Both the position numbers and the translations under genes were made by a program. Positions 23,290 to 36,500 of a DNA stretch of 64,000 nucleotides are shown piece by piece. A model generated the notes under the pieces. It was not told where the DNA came from, made no database searches, and worked only from the letters and a program-made list of their open reading frames with translations. This stretch comes from Motacilla alba alba. Its lineage: Eukaryota; Chordata; Aves; Passeriformes; Motacillidae. The DNA lies in the NCBI RefSeq assembly GCF_015832195.1, contig NC_052030.1, forward strand, positions 10,559,439 through 10,623,438. Direction: 5' to 3'. How positions within the stretch are numbered: position 1 is the first letter of the stretch; every line of letters starts with the position of its first letter.

Positions 23290-24530
23290 CGGCATTTCAC
23301 GTTCCTTCACCAAAATGGATGAACTGCCAGCCTTGCCGGGGGTTCGCAGAGAAGGCTCTCAGGCGCGGGGCTGAGCTGGCTGTGTCCCGGCGAGAACAGG
23401 GCGAGTCATCCTCGGAACAAAAAAAAACCCGAGACATTTCTGCGCGCCGTGACTCACATAACCGTCCTGGGCAGGCACGGGGCACCGGCGGCCAGCGAGT
23501 CCCCGCGAGTTATTCGGAGCACGCGAGACACGCGGGGCGTGGAGGGCAAGTATGTGGGTTAGGCGCAGCCGCGCTGTGCCCGCCGTGAGAACGTTAATTG
23601 CGTTAATTGCGTTAATTGCGGCCGGGGGCCCGGCGGGGGCGGGGGCGCGGACCCCGCTCGGCGCCGCGGGGGCTGCCGGGAGCCGCCCGCGGTTATTGTT
23701 CCGCAACATGCAAATGAGGCGGGGCGGAGAGCCAATGGGGGGCGGCCGCGCGCCGCCGCCGCGCACGCGCGCCGGGAGGCGGGGAGGGGGCGGGGCCGGC
23801 CGCGCGCCCCGCCCAGCGCCGGGGCCCTCAGCTCACCTCAGCACGCGCGGCGAAGATGGCGGCGGCGGCGGGCGGCGGGGCGCGGGGGCGGCGCGGGCGG
23901 CTCTGACCGGGCACGGCGGGCGGCGGGGAGCGAGCCCGGAGGGAGCCCCGAGAGCTCCGCGGGCAGCGGGGAGCTGGCACGGCCCCCCTCGGGGGGCGGG
24001 GAGGGTGGCGCGGAAGAGCGGGGGCGCTGCCGGCGAGCCCGGCCGTGAGGGGCAGCGCGAGGGGCAGCGCGCGGGCCGTGAGGGGCGGCGAGGGCGGGTG
24101 AAGCGCGGCCGCGGCCGGAGGGACGAGGCTCCGCGGCGGGCAGCGCTCGGAGCGGCGGCGGCGCGGGCCGGCGGGCAGGGGAAGGAAGGCTGGCGCCCTG
24201 CGGCTGGCGCTCGGCGGGCAGGAGGCGGCTGCGCCGGTGGCTCCCCGCGTTCCTGGCGCTCGGCTGCTGGGCGCCCCACGCCATGTTCTCGGTGCTCTCC
24301 TACGGCAGGCTGGTGGCGCGGGCGGTCCTGGGCGGCCTGTCGCAGACGGACTCCCGCGACTACAGCCTGGTGACGGCCAGCTGTGGCTTCGGCAAAGATT
24401 TCCGCAAGGGCATCCTCAAGAAAGGCATGTGCTACGGGGATGACGCCTGTTTCGTGGCGCGGCACCGCACCGCCGATGTGCTGGGTAAGTGGCCGGGCCG
24501 GGGACTGAGGTGGCTTCGGCCTCGCGGTGT
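23290..24530. promoter_or_regulatory. PPTC7: PPTC7 CpG-island promoter
   Basis: Extremely GC- and CpG-rich sequence covering the 5' UTR and first exon of PPTC7. Visible elements include GGGGCGG at 23721-23727, a CCAAT box at 23732-23736, an octamer ATGCAAAT at 23708-23715, a SOX-like TATTGTT at 23694-23700, and three tandem CGTTAATTG units at 23592-23618. No TATA box is evident. Factor binding is inferred from motifs only. Confidence 0.75.
23592..23618. repeat. three tandem copies of a 9-bp TAATTG unit
   Basis: CGTTAATTG occurs three times head to tail (23592, 23601, 23610) without mismatch, an AT-rich island in the surrounding GC-rich PPTC7 promoter. TAATTG is a homeodomain core, and GTTAAT resembles an HNF1 half site. 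Confidence 0.85.
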
Positions 24531-27500
24531 GACTCCCACCTCCTTCCCGGAGCTGCACATGGCGAGCGGCTCAACGCCCGGTCTCAGACAAAGGAGCTGC
24601 TTCTGCCTGTCAGTGTCACCATGAGTTCGCTTTTTTTAGCTTCCCGAGGAAGCTCTCGGGCTCTTTGTTGCAGCTCTGCCCGCCTTTGGCATGCGGGGTT
24701 GTGTGTGCCGGGTGTCCGGGCCCAGCCTGGGCGTCTCACCTGTGGGTGCCTGTAAGGCCTGGTGGCTCCAAAACTCAGAGAAACGACTCCCAGTGCGCTT
24801 CACTTTCTGTCTTTCTTTAAAACCTGAGCCCCGTGTACATGCATTGCATTTAAACAGACAGGATCGTTTGAAGAGGCACTTCCTGATTTTAACGCGTGCA
24901 ATGTCCTTGTCAAGTGAAAGGCAGAGTGACATTGAGACTGGAATCAAATGTCAAACTTCAGTTTCGTTGTTTGTTCTGGCCTGATTGTGCTCTCTGGTTT
25001 TGAATCACTGGCGAAATGAATCTTAGGGGTTCAAATTTTAGAAGTAGTGACTAATTATGGATAATCAATAGAATCTTCAGACTATGAGCAACATTGCTTT
25101 TGACAGTGCTGTGACCTTTCTTCTGTGTACTCAAGGTTGAATTTGGCTGACTGACACTCTGCACAAGTTAGTCGTGGTGTAACTACCGGAAGCAAATTTT
25201 CACCAAAACTTTGACACTTAAAAAAAGCTTCCTCCTCCCTGCCCCGTCTGTGTTTTTTTTATTTGTTTTTTTTTTTTTTTAATATTATTTGGTGGTTTTT
25301 TGGTTTTGCATTCATGCATTTTAAACCGGTGGGGTTGCACTGTGCTGTCTCATGCTGTGGAAGTGGCTGGTGGCTCTTCAGCTCCGCTCTGTCCTTGTAA
25401 CTTGGTTGCCATTTAACGGAGCCCAGAGGTTTTCCTCAGGAAGCTGCAAGCTGGTGCTAGGTAACAGTTATTGCTGGTTATTCTCAAGGAAGCTGTTACT
25501 GTAAGAGCGATGCCACAGCTCTCAAGATGTTGGTGGGTGCATTTTAGACACTCATCATCTTCTCTGTGGTGCCTCTTCCAGATAAACTTTTTTGGGATTA
25601 GAATGAGCTGTTGGACACCCTTCCTTTAGCATGTGACTAACCCTGGCTGCCTTTAAAGTTCATGCTAGACCAGCACTGATAAATAACTGAGCCATTGGTG
25701 TTTGCCCTTAAGAGAAATGCAGGATCTCCTGTACTTTGAAGTGGACTCTTGGTGTGGGGAAGAGCCAGATTTAGCCCCGTTTGATGGTGTTCAGGGGGTT
25801 TTGGCCATATTTGGTAATTACTGTATGTGGACCTACAGTTTGTCTTGTGTTCCTGCTGGAATCAACGCAGAGTTGCATTTCTAAGTTGGTCTTTGCATTC
25901 ATTTTCATGGCAACTTGGAAACAAACAGAATTGTAGCTCCACTTAGGGATCAAACAGCAAAGAGGGCAGCAGACCCTGGATGTCTTAAGTACCAAGAAGC
26001 AAATAATTTAAATAGAAAACGTGTTGGTTTGTTTGATTTTGGGACTTCTCCCCTGATAAAGCTATTTTTGTCAGTTTATTGCTTTTTAAAATACACATAC
26101 TGAAACCCCCAAATCTCTGTACTTTCTGCAAAACCAGCAATGTTCAGGTGGGTTTTGATGCTTCTAGCATGATGCTCTTTCATTTCACCTGTAGCTCCTA
26201 GGTTTACAGACATGATGGTTTTCTCCAGTTTCTGCTGCTGGGATCATCTCTCTACTCTCTCCAGCCCTTCTGCACTGCTGCAGAGACATTTTCAGCACCA
26301 CCAGAGTTTTCCTGCCCTCAGCTCCTCTCATTCCCATCACAATTCTGAGGTTCCTTCATGATTTTTTTAAGACCCTCCTAAATTTTGTGCTACCTCAGTA
26401 CCTAACTCTGCACCTCAACAAAACTACCTGAGCTGCACTGTTGGGTTTCAAACTTCATTTTTTGGCATTTTAGGAAGAGGCTCACGTGGTTTGAGCCAAA
26501 GTGAACACTTGACACGGTAAATTTCAAGTGTATCATGTGGAGCAGTCTTCAGTGACAAAGCCAGGCCAGATAATGAATGTAACATTCCTCTGTGCCAGTT
26601 TCTGGAGCCAGTGCTCTGTGGAAAGCCTGCCTGTGTGGGATGGGCTGGGTGTGGTGGAGCACTGAAGGAACTACTCCCAGCCACTTGGCATGAGTGCTTG
26701 GGGATTCATTTTCTTAGGTCAAACAAGAGTTGACTTGGCAGTGTGTTTACAGCAGAATCAAAATGCTAAACACTTCTTTTGTTGTACGTGTGCTGTATAG
26801 TTCAAAGGCTGAATGTTTAACAGTGTCTTCTGGTCTGAGCTTTGTCCTTTCACAGTAAGATCAGCAGAAGGCTGATGAAAGTTCAGGTTCTTTCCAGTCC
26901 TGCCGCAGTTGTTCAAGGCTTGATAAGGCCTGTTACTGGTGTGCTGGAATCCTTGAGGGTTTTGTCTCTCATTTTTGCTTTTGTCTGGAACATACTTGTC
27001 AATTTTGCTTGTTTTCTTCCCATTCTGAGTGCAGGGAGAAACGAGAAGCTCAGAACAGGAGTTTTTCCTCAGGGATCACCCTAAGGAAAGGAAATGGCTT
27101 TACTGCTAATGTTAATCTCTAGAGCTTTACAATTCAGGCCTGTGCTTCCTTTCTCTGCTGCTTGTACCTCGATGTACTTTTCTGTTCATTCCCTGCCAGT
27201 GTCTTGGGTGTTCAGATCCTCAGAATATTGAAATCTCTTGCAGAGATTTGGGAGATGTTCTGTACTGCTTAATGTGTGATGCCTTTGGAACTTTTGAGGA
27301 CAGAAATACTGGGTTTTTTTCAAAGCTGAAAACCAAAGCTCTGACACCTCTGTTTTTCCTCATTAGCATGCAAGAAGGATTTTTACTACAGAGGGAACGA
27401 GCCAAATTTTAAAAATTACCTTTAACAGTTTTATAGCCATGTCACTAAATTACCAAAAGTAAAAGTTAAAGCCAAGGTTTTCACCTCTAGAAATTTTGAG

Positions 27501-30500
27501 GTATCACATCCTAGTGATAGTTTTTTCCCTTAGTTTTGAGATCTGCCTTTTCTTGCTTGTTCTGGCCTTATCAGGCTCCCGATGTCTTTGCTGGTTTTTT
27601 ATGGATTTTCCAAGCTGTTGTGTGAGTCATTATTGAAACATTGCTGCAGCCAATGCGCATCCCGTGACAGCATCACTTATACAATGTCTGTGCTGGGTAC
27701 AACTCTGGGTGTAGCCACTGTGACTTGACTCTTCCAAACTATTTCTGTCCCCCGGAGTGAGGAAAAACTGTCTGGCAGCAGGAAACTGTTTGTTCACCAC
27801 AGAGTTAAAATTTGACAATTGTTCTGTTGGCTGCAAATCTTTGATTTTTAGTTTTTGGGGGAAGGGGAGAGAGTATGGGTGCTGCAGGGCAGCTGCTCTG
27901 AAGTGAAAGGAACTGCACTTGGTTTGAAAATTTTATCAGCAGCCTGCATAGGAGGTTGGTAAAACTGCAGAGTGACAAAGCCCTGGAATATTGTTCGTGC
28001 CATCAGGAAATGTAAACTTCAGCACCTAAAAGGATTTCTAGATGAAATGTCAAGGTTGTTCTGGCAGCTGTAGAGGAGGGAGGGATCCTTCCTTGGAAGC
28101 CTGAAGGTTATAGAGGACTGTGTTAAGTGGTTTATTTGGTATCATACCTATTTAAGAGATTGCTGCCTTATCACAACTTATCACACTAAAGGAGCTGAGC
28201 ATCGCCCGCCTCCCTCGCAGTCACCTTTCACCCACTGCATGTGAGAGCTCAGGGAGCCTGAGAGGCAGGAGCAGAGATCTGCAGAGCTGCACACGTGTCT
28301 CAGTTTGTAACAGGTCACAGGAAATGTTCTGTCTAACGTGGGAGCATCAGTGCTGGCGTTTTTAGGGAAACTGCAGATTGAGAACCACCCCATTAACAGT
28401 CACTGGCTGACTTTAGTGTCAGCAGAGCTGCTCTGGAGCAGCATCGAATGTAACCTCTGAGAATGAAACTTATATCTGGTTATTCTTCTTTCCCACAGTT
28501 TCTGCAAGGACGTTGCACACAAGTATTGAGGTCAGAATTTCCAGTTGAACACTAGCTTTAGCTGTAAATGCTACTGATGCTTCTTGATGGCAGCCAGTTT
28601 TCCATTCATACACAGATGTTGGCCTGAAGGAAGAGCAGGTTCTGTCAGAAATCAGAGGGAAATCAGCAAAGCTGAGCACAGTGCAGGAGGTGAGGATTAG
28701 TCATACCTGTGCCATAGGAAGCATTGGAAAAATCTGCTCTTTGCTCTGGTTCATCCATGCTGGGAATACTGAGCCTGAGATGGGTCAGGCTGGCAGGGAT
28801 TCATTTCAGTGTCTGCCCGCAGTACCTGCCCTTCCTCAGCAGTTCCAGTCACTGAACACCTTGAGAAATTAGGTACTTGTAACTAGGGAATTTTTTATAA
28901 AGCCTGCAGAAATAATTTATAGTTCAGTGTTCTCCTGGAGGTCCCCAGATGCACTGAGGGATTTCTCAGGCTTCAATAAAATAGGGAGGAAATCTTCCTG
29001 GTAAAAATCAGCTTCAGGAGCAAGGGTGCTGTAGTGGGAGGGGAAAACAGATATAAGGAACTGTTGCTTTCTTCTGGGAGTAGATGCACAATTTAATGTT
29101 TCCAGTTCCCTGTTTCTCCTTCAGTTTGTTCCTCAAGATCATTGCTCACTTTGCCTTTGTTTTTTGTTCCTTGTTGTCACTTACCCAGTTACTCTTCCAG
29201 AACCTTTGTTTCATGCAAGGGTAGTTTAAGTTTTACTGTAACAGTGTGAATAAGTAACCTTCCCTTCTGTAACTTGTTAGCAGTCACACACCATCTGTCC
29301 TTAGGGATTTGTATTTAACTGGGTTATTTCTTTGTCAAAACCTTGAGGGGGGTAGGCACCCTTCAGCCCTCACAGATCCAGGGAAGCTGCTGAAGGTCAG
29401 TGCTGGCTTTGGGCATTGAGCGGGGTTTAGATGAAGAACCTGTCTAGGTGTGTGATTTATCCCACCGCTGATAAAACAGGAAATCTTATCATTTAATCTC
29501 AGTTCTGATGTTGACAAATACTAGGTGCTATATTTCAGACTTGTGTGGTGCAACTCATTGCACTTTTTTACCATTTTAGCCTCCATATTTGATGCAAAAT
29601 TCAGTTACAGATACATCCTTCTGATGTTCTTTTAGCAGTGATTCATTGCTATTTCAGGTAAGGATCTGAAGAAATTGAAAGTTCAGTAGGATGTGCGGAG
29701 TGCCTTAGAAAGTTAATTGTGGTTGCATGCAAAAGCAGCTCCTGCTGACACCCTTGTGCCTGCCTGCTGCTTCTCTGTGTGATTTTTATTCTTGGCTGAT
29801 GCAATATTTCAAAATGTCCAACTCTCAAGAGATTTTTGGGACAGGTGGTACTTTTGGACTCTGAGCGTGGGCAGGTTAATTTGCCAGCTCACCAGAACTG
29901 CCCCTCACAACATTATTTATATTAAACAGGGTTTGATCAGTATCAGGGCTTTGTTATGAACTTGCAGGCTGTTTAGTTTATATTTGCTGTGAGCCAGGAG
30001 AACACCTGGGTCTCACTCACATGCGAGTGGTAAAAAGCAGATATTGCTGCTTTCAGCACTGGCTGCTTTTCCCTGGGCTTCTGCAGGGAACTCATGTGCT
30101 GGCAGGCAGAACAACTTCACATTTGCATTTCAGCTGGTATCTTATCCCAGGTGCTTTTAGCATTTTGAAATCAGCTTTAACCAGTTTCACCACCAGCATC
30201 TTCCCTGGCTCGGTTTCAGTGCTGCAGCATCAGTCATTTGTGCTTTGTCTCGTAACTGCCTGACAGGTGTTTTCTGAGAGAGATTTTGATATTCTGAATG
30301 TTTGAGGAGTTGCAGAAAAGTCAGGTTTTGGATTGACACACACAGCAAGTATTTTATCTGGCAGGCATATTTGTGTTTTCCAGCACAAGGCAATGTAGTG
30401 GAGTGTTAACTCAGATTCTGAAAGATCTCTGTAGTACAGTTAAATACTTGAGAAGTATTTATTCTTTTGAAGTAATTTATTGTGAAATTTTCAATTGCTT

Positions 30501-33500
30501 TATTTACAGTGGTGCTTCATCTGGCTGCAGGCATTGCACTGTCACGTGGATGCTTGTGTAATTTCTGCATGGGCTTGAACAAGGAATAGCCACAGAAATG
30601 TTCTTTGTGTAAAATTTTCTCATTTACTGAATGGCATGAATGAAAAAAAACCCCAAGGTTTGTGTACTGTGCAATTTCAGCAATTCTCAGCCATGCAGTT
30701 TGTTTTAAATGTCCTGTGATTCCTAATTTATAACATGGCTAATACTGGAACTCAATGGTTTGTGGCTCAAAGGAAAACCTCAGCATTTGTTGAAAAGGTA
30801 ATTATTTTGAATATATACCTTATTTTTTCTTGGATGAAAGCAAAGGTATTATATATAAATAGAGCTTGGCATTATTCCTTGGGAGTGATCCTGCCAATAG
30901 CAACCCCTTTGAATTTTCTTTTGATGACAGAGGGAAAACCTGGTGTTAATCAAAGCTGTGTTTTTAGTTTTTGCTACTTCTGGAGTTTGAAACAGTTTCT
31001 CTCCTTGTTTGCTGGATATCAGATAGCACGAGGTTTGCTTAAGCTTTATTCTCATTTTCATTTCATCTATTTCAGTAGCAGTTTGCTCAAACTGTTTCAA
31101 AGTCACATATTCCTTTCCCAGGTGAAGCTGTTTAGTTTACAGAGATTGCAGAACATGAAGATGCTGGGTTTATTTTAGAACCATCTTGAAGGTTGGACAG
31201 GATGATTAAACATCTTGGCCCCAAACCTTTATAAAGCACCACCTTTTCCATATGGGGCAAGGCCAAGAAATAGAGGTGGTAGCTGCTGGGGGTTGTCACA
31301 GGAGCCCCCAGGGCTGCTCCTGAATGCAGTGGCTGTGTCTGCTTGGGGTGGAGTGGGGAGACAGGAGAGCTGTGGGATCAGGCCCTCTGTCCTCTCAGCT
31401 GTGGTACCAGGAGAGTCAGAGGAGCTGCTGGGGGATCTAGAGGGTGATTGCTTTGGAAGGCACCGGCGGAACCTACTCACAGCTGTTTATAGCTTGCAAA
31501 AAGCAGGCAGGAAGGCAGACGGACAAAGGCAGTGCCTGCCTCAGGATAGGGCATGAAGGGTGCTGCCATGATTATGGATTCACATTTCCTGCCTGGAGTA
31601 AGAAATGAACAAAGAAAGGCAGATGGTGGGCTCGTTTTTCCTTTAAAAATGGAATGGGTTTTGATAATTGACCTTCTCAGGTGCTTGCTGTGGTGGCTTT
31701 CTGGCACTCTGTGCTAAAGCTGCAGTGTTTGTGTTCCAGTGTTTCCCAACACCGATGGAGAAGGATTTTCTGGATCGCTTGAGGGAACTCTGTAACTTCT
31801 GCTGAGCTTTCTTTGCAACCGTCTTGGGAGCCAAGAGCTTTGGGCAGCATTTGTCAAACATCTTTTCCTTGCATTAACCCTGTTGTCAGGGAAGCAGTGC
31901 AGAAATATATCTGGACTATGTTCATTTTAAAGGGCAGGGGGAAAAAAATGTTTATCTGGTAACTTCACATAAAGCACCATCCTTTAACCTGAAGCTGAGT
32001 TTCTGTTTCAAGTTCCAGATCTAGAACCTTTCCTTTATGGTCTCTTGTTCTAGGCTTGTCTGTGTGGCAGCAGAAAGCAAAGGGTTAATCCAGTATTAAC
32101 CTGAGGTTGTGACACCTGCAGGGAGAGGATTAATCTGTTCTTGAAGAATCTAGAAAAGTCATTTCTGAGAGTGCCCCTGCTTTCATGAGCTTCTTCCCAG
32201 GGACTGCTCAAAGAGGTGGATGCAGGGATCTGCATTCCTGTGACATTCTTCTGAGAAGGCAGAGGGACAAAGCAGGTGTCTAAAAGGTTGTGCACTATTT
32301 TAGGGAGAAATCTGATTAATGTTGATAGGCTGTTGAGAATCTGGCCATAACCTCCTGTCAGATTATAGTTCACGCCAAGGTCGGCTCTAAACCTTCCATC
32401 TCAGTTTCAGACCGTGTCCCGTGTGAAGGGCGTTTGGAGATGAGGAAATTGAGTTTTATCTCCTCCCTCACATTTTCATGCCTTTGATAATAATGGAGTT
32501 TTCTCCCTGAGGAGACTGTCCTTCAGCACAGTCTGAGCACTGAAATTCACTTTTTTGTGCTTTTATCATGAACATATTTCAGCTTTACTATGTTTTGGAA
32601 ATCTCTGCTTGAAATGGTTTATCCCGTGCTGAGGATCAAAAAGATTTTGGGAAAAATTTCCACATAGTAGCATTCTAATCTCAAATAATACCTTCAGCTG
32701 TATTTTGCTTTTATCATTTAGGCAATTGGAAGAAGTTCAAAGTTCTTGAACCAAATGACCAGCAGAAAACGTGTCTGCTGCTCACCTCCCTCTGATCACC
32801 CCCTTTCCGTGACCACAGTCACTGTTTTCCCTGTTGCTTAGAAGCTTCCCAGGTTTTGGCAGAATTGGTCTAATTTTCTGATGTCCGGGCTATTTTGAAT
32901 AACTGAAAATTCTCTGGATCATAGTCAGTTTTCATTCTCTTGCTTGGCTGAAGCTGTAAGCAACAAACTCTCCTTGAAAGGGGGAGGTCCCAGCGTTGTG
33001 TTGGTTAAATGGATTTTGGAAAACACTTGGAAAATGGGGATTTACTTTCTACAGAAATAGAGAGCACCAAATAGAAATCATTGTCCTTCAGATGAGGAGG
33101 TCATCTGAGGAAAAACTGTGCTGCTGAATAGCAGGAAGAGTTTCTGTGTCATTTCTGTACTAGCTAAAATGTTGACCTTCACTTTTAAAATTAATAAAAT
33201 CTCTTCCCTTTTAATGGATTGATGAGAGGTTAATGGGATTGAACCCCCATCTTCCTCATTCTCAGCGTTAGACTTCTGCCTTTCTTTCAGCAGTTCACGT
33301 TATATTTGGAGATTTGCTGGGGAGCTGATACCAGAATATACCTTAAAAATACTCTGAAATTTATTTGTTAATCAAAAATGCTTTCCAGGCAGGTGCTATG
33401 TCCTACAGTTTAGTTACTAAATATCATGAGTGATGCAAAGAATTAAACCCTTTGTTTTGGAAAGTATTTCTGTTGAGGTAACTGTGGTTTTGTGTTTCCT

Positions 33501-36500
33501 TGCAGGGGTGGCAGATGGTGTTGGTGGCTGGAGAGACTATGGGGTGGACCCTTCTCAGTTCTCAGGGACTCTCATGCGGACGTGTGAACGTTTAGTGAAG
33601 GAAGGACGGTTTGTTCCAAGCAATCCTGTTGGAATTCTCACCGCAGGCTATTGTGAGCTGCTGCAGAACAAAGTACCTTTGCTTGGTAAGGCACCAAAAA
33701 TATGTCACTTCAATCTGGGTTGTGTGTTACACATGGGCTTGCTGAGGGGTGCTTGAATCTCCTCTCATTGTCTGCAGCAAATCTGCAGGCAGTTAACTTC
33801 TCCTAATTAACTGAAAGCACAGAAATGCTTTGGTGGCATCCTTATTTTCTCTAAAACTGATTTAATTAATTTAGTAATGCAGGGAGTGTTGATGTGTGTG
33901 TATTTATATATGAAATAAAAGGCTTTCTGTGGGAAGGGTGAATTCACCAGATTTGCAGAGCGAGTTCTGCAGTGGAACACGCTGCACATGTGCTCGCTCT
34001 GTATTTTATATGTATAAATAACTGTTCTCTGCTGAAAACTCTTGTGGTACTGGTTACAGCTTTCTGCTGCAGCTATGCAAGGATAAATATTTTCTGAGGA
34101 TAGTTGGATGTAGTTCTGCTCATTTCTGGCCTAACTCTGCTCCTGTTGCCTTTTAAGTGCAGTGGACTCAACCCCAGTTGGTTGACTTGAGTAGTTCATA
34201 TCGTGCAATCTCTGGTAGCATTATTTTTATAAACTTTGTGGGGGGATTCATTACAGATCTTTCTGAAAGCCAGCTGAAGTAGATGCTTCACATATTCTGT
34301 GTCAGCATTGATGGGACACAGGGCATTCAGCTGCCTGGGGACTGGGAGCAGCTAGAGAGGCCATACTCGGTCTCAGCTGACCGCTCTGCCAAGGGGACAC
34401 TTCTCTAAAGGACATGAGACCTCTTCTGCTCCAAGAAAGTGTTTGCCCTGCACGAAATGCACACAGCTCACCTGACCTTAAGCTCCTGTGCCAGAGCAGT
34501 GCTGGGGAGCTATATTTAACTTGTCTGCTGAGCTGGGAGCAGATGTTCTCACATTATACGCCTAAAGAATAGGTTGGAACCTCAGGAGTGACCTTAAGTG
34601 TCACGAAAATAGCCGTGGTCAGTAATTACATTAGGATTTGGGGTGTTGAATGGTGCTTATTTGTGCAAAGCAGGTGTAGCTGTAAGTGAGCTCCAAAGTG
34701 GGGCACTGGCAAGAGCTCTCCCTGTGCCTTTGGAGATGGAGCAGCTCGGCTGGGCTTGACCTTTGCAGTGCTGAAAAGCAGCGTGTGCTGAGTCACAAGA
34801 TCTGAATTCCACACGTGGCCTCCTGGTTACACTCTGCTAATAGAGTTAGAATTTGAAACTAATGATCCTTACTGTTTCTCCTTTAACTCCTTTAAAGAAC
34901 AGTATTTTTAGAAGGAGGAACAAAACCCTGGAATTACCACAGCAATGAGCATTTAGAGTTTATTTAAAATAAAGGGACAGGAGAAGACTTCATTAAGGAG
35001 GATTCACTGGGCAATAACTTCTCCTTGCTGTTGTGATTTAATCCTGGATACTTGGTTCATCAGGATTGAATGCAGAAAATAATGTAGAGTAAAACTGAAA
35101 TGGGAGGAAACTATGCCATTTATTTCATCATCTTGTGTTGCAGCACAGTTTTGGACACTGTCACATGTAAAATCAGATTTTTTTTCCAGAGATAGTGCTT
35201 TGACTTAACATTCATTAAGGACAGGGAAGGTCCTCTGTGTTAACTAGAGAACAGATTCAGGGCAAGTGCATTGCAGGGAACTCTCTGTATTAGAAAGGGA
35301 ATTGTCTGGAACAGGCAATGCCTGGAGCCAGCTGGACTTCTGCACTAGCAAGCCTGAGCCTAAGCTTTGCTCACTGCAAGCCTGTGGTCTGTCCAGCATG
35401 GAGCTGTGCTTGGACAATCCTGCTGGAAGAACATGAGGGTAGAAGGTGGAGACAGTTCACGAGCTGGTGATGCGGGGCAGAAGTGCTGTAGCTCTGTTTG
35501 CCCCTCTTGGGGATTGAAAGGTCTTTTGGTGGCTGTGCTGTCCTGTCCTGTTGGCAGAATTGAGTGATTGCTGTTTGCTGTGAAGGACTTTGGGTTTCTT
35601 TACAATACAGCGTTTTTGTGGCTTGCAACCAAGCACAGTCGGTGGCTACTTCCCAGTGAATGAATGGAGAATTCCTCAGTGCCCTCAAGCATGGCTGGGA
35701 TAGTTCCAAGCACAATTGACATCATTTTTCTGCTATTACTTTAATTTGGAATTGTATTTGTCTCTGAAACATTTGTTTTCTTAAACTTGTCGAGTTGGTG
35801 TCCTGAAGATGTGACAGGATTATTATTTTTAAACCTGAAGCAAGCTCTGCAGAGCCAGGCTGGGAGGAAAAGCATTCCATGTTCTGAGCAGAGAAATGCA
35901 GCAGGACCTAATGCTTAAATGCAAACAGCTCTTTACTTGGTGTGGTTTATTTACAGCTGAGTGAAACTGTGTGGAGAGCTCCTAGCATTGTATGGATGCT
36001 ACTAGAATTCTATTATCTCCATGATTTTGGAATTTCAGTATTTGATGTGAGTTCTGTAAATCCGGTCCTATAGCAGAATGTGCTGACATACGTTGGGATG
36101 GAAAACTGTAAATAAAGCCAAACAAAACAGGTATTTGTCAGCATAATGTGTTTACCAAAATCAAAGCAGGAGGAGTAAATTCTACACAAAAATCATAGTT
36201 TGTATTGCAAAGATTTCTAGAATTCTGCTGGTTTTACTTTATATTAATTCTGGCATTGTTGAGTGTTTCCATTTCTCTGACTTTAAGCTTTGATGAATGT
36301 TGTAATAATTGAACTGTTGATCAGCTCAGTGAGAGAACAAGCAGCTTCAGGAGGGCTGACTGCAGTCACTGTGTTTGCAGGGAGCAGCACAGCTTGTATA
36401 GTAGTCCTGGACAGATCAAGTCATCGTTTACATACAGCCAACTTGGGAGATTCTGGATTTTTGGTAGTCAGAGGTGGAGAAGTCGTCCATCGGTCCGACG

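Larger units (their letters stand above)
18283..24282. other. TCTN1-PPTC7 divergent intergenic region
   Basis: About 6 kb between two head-to-head genes. It holds the two CpG-island promoters at its ends, a poly(A)-rich tract near 18711-18747, and CR1 fragments near 18950-18985, 20842-20977 and 21945-22150. No coding exon is recognised between them; long frames in the CpG islands are GC artefacts. Confidence 0.75.

Noticed and set aside
23552..24558. Long open frames of 273 (+) and 241 (-) codons
   Set aside because: They lie in extreme GC content at the PPTC7 CpG island, are Gly/Ala/Arg/Pro-rich and overlap the true first exon in other frames. Stop codons are rare there by composition.
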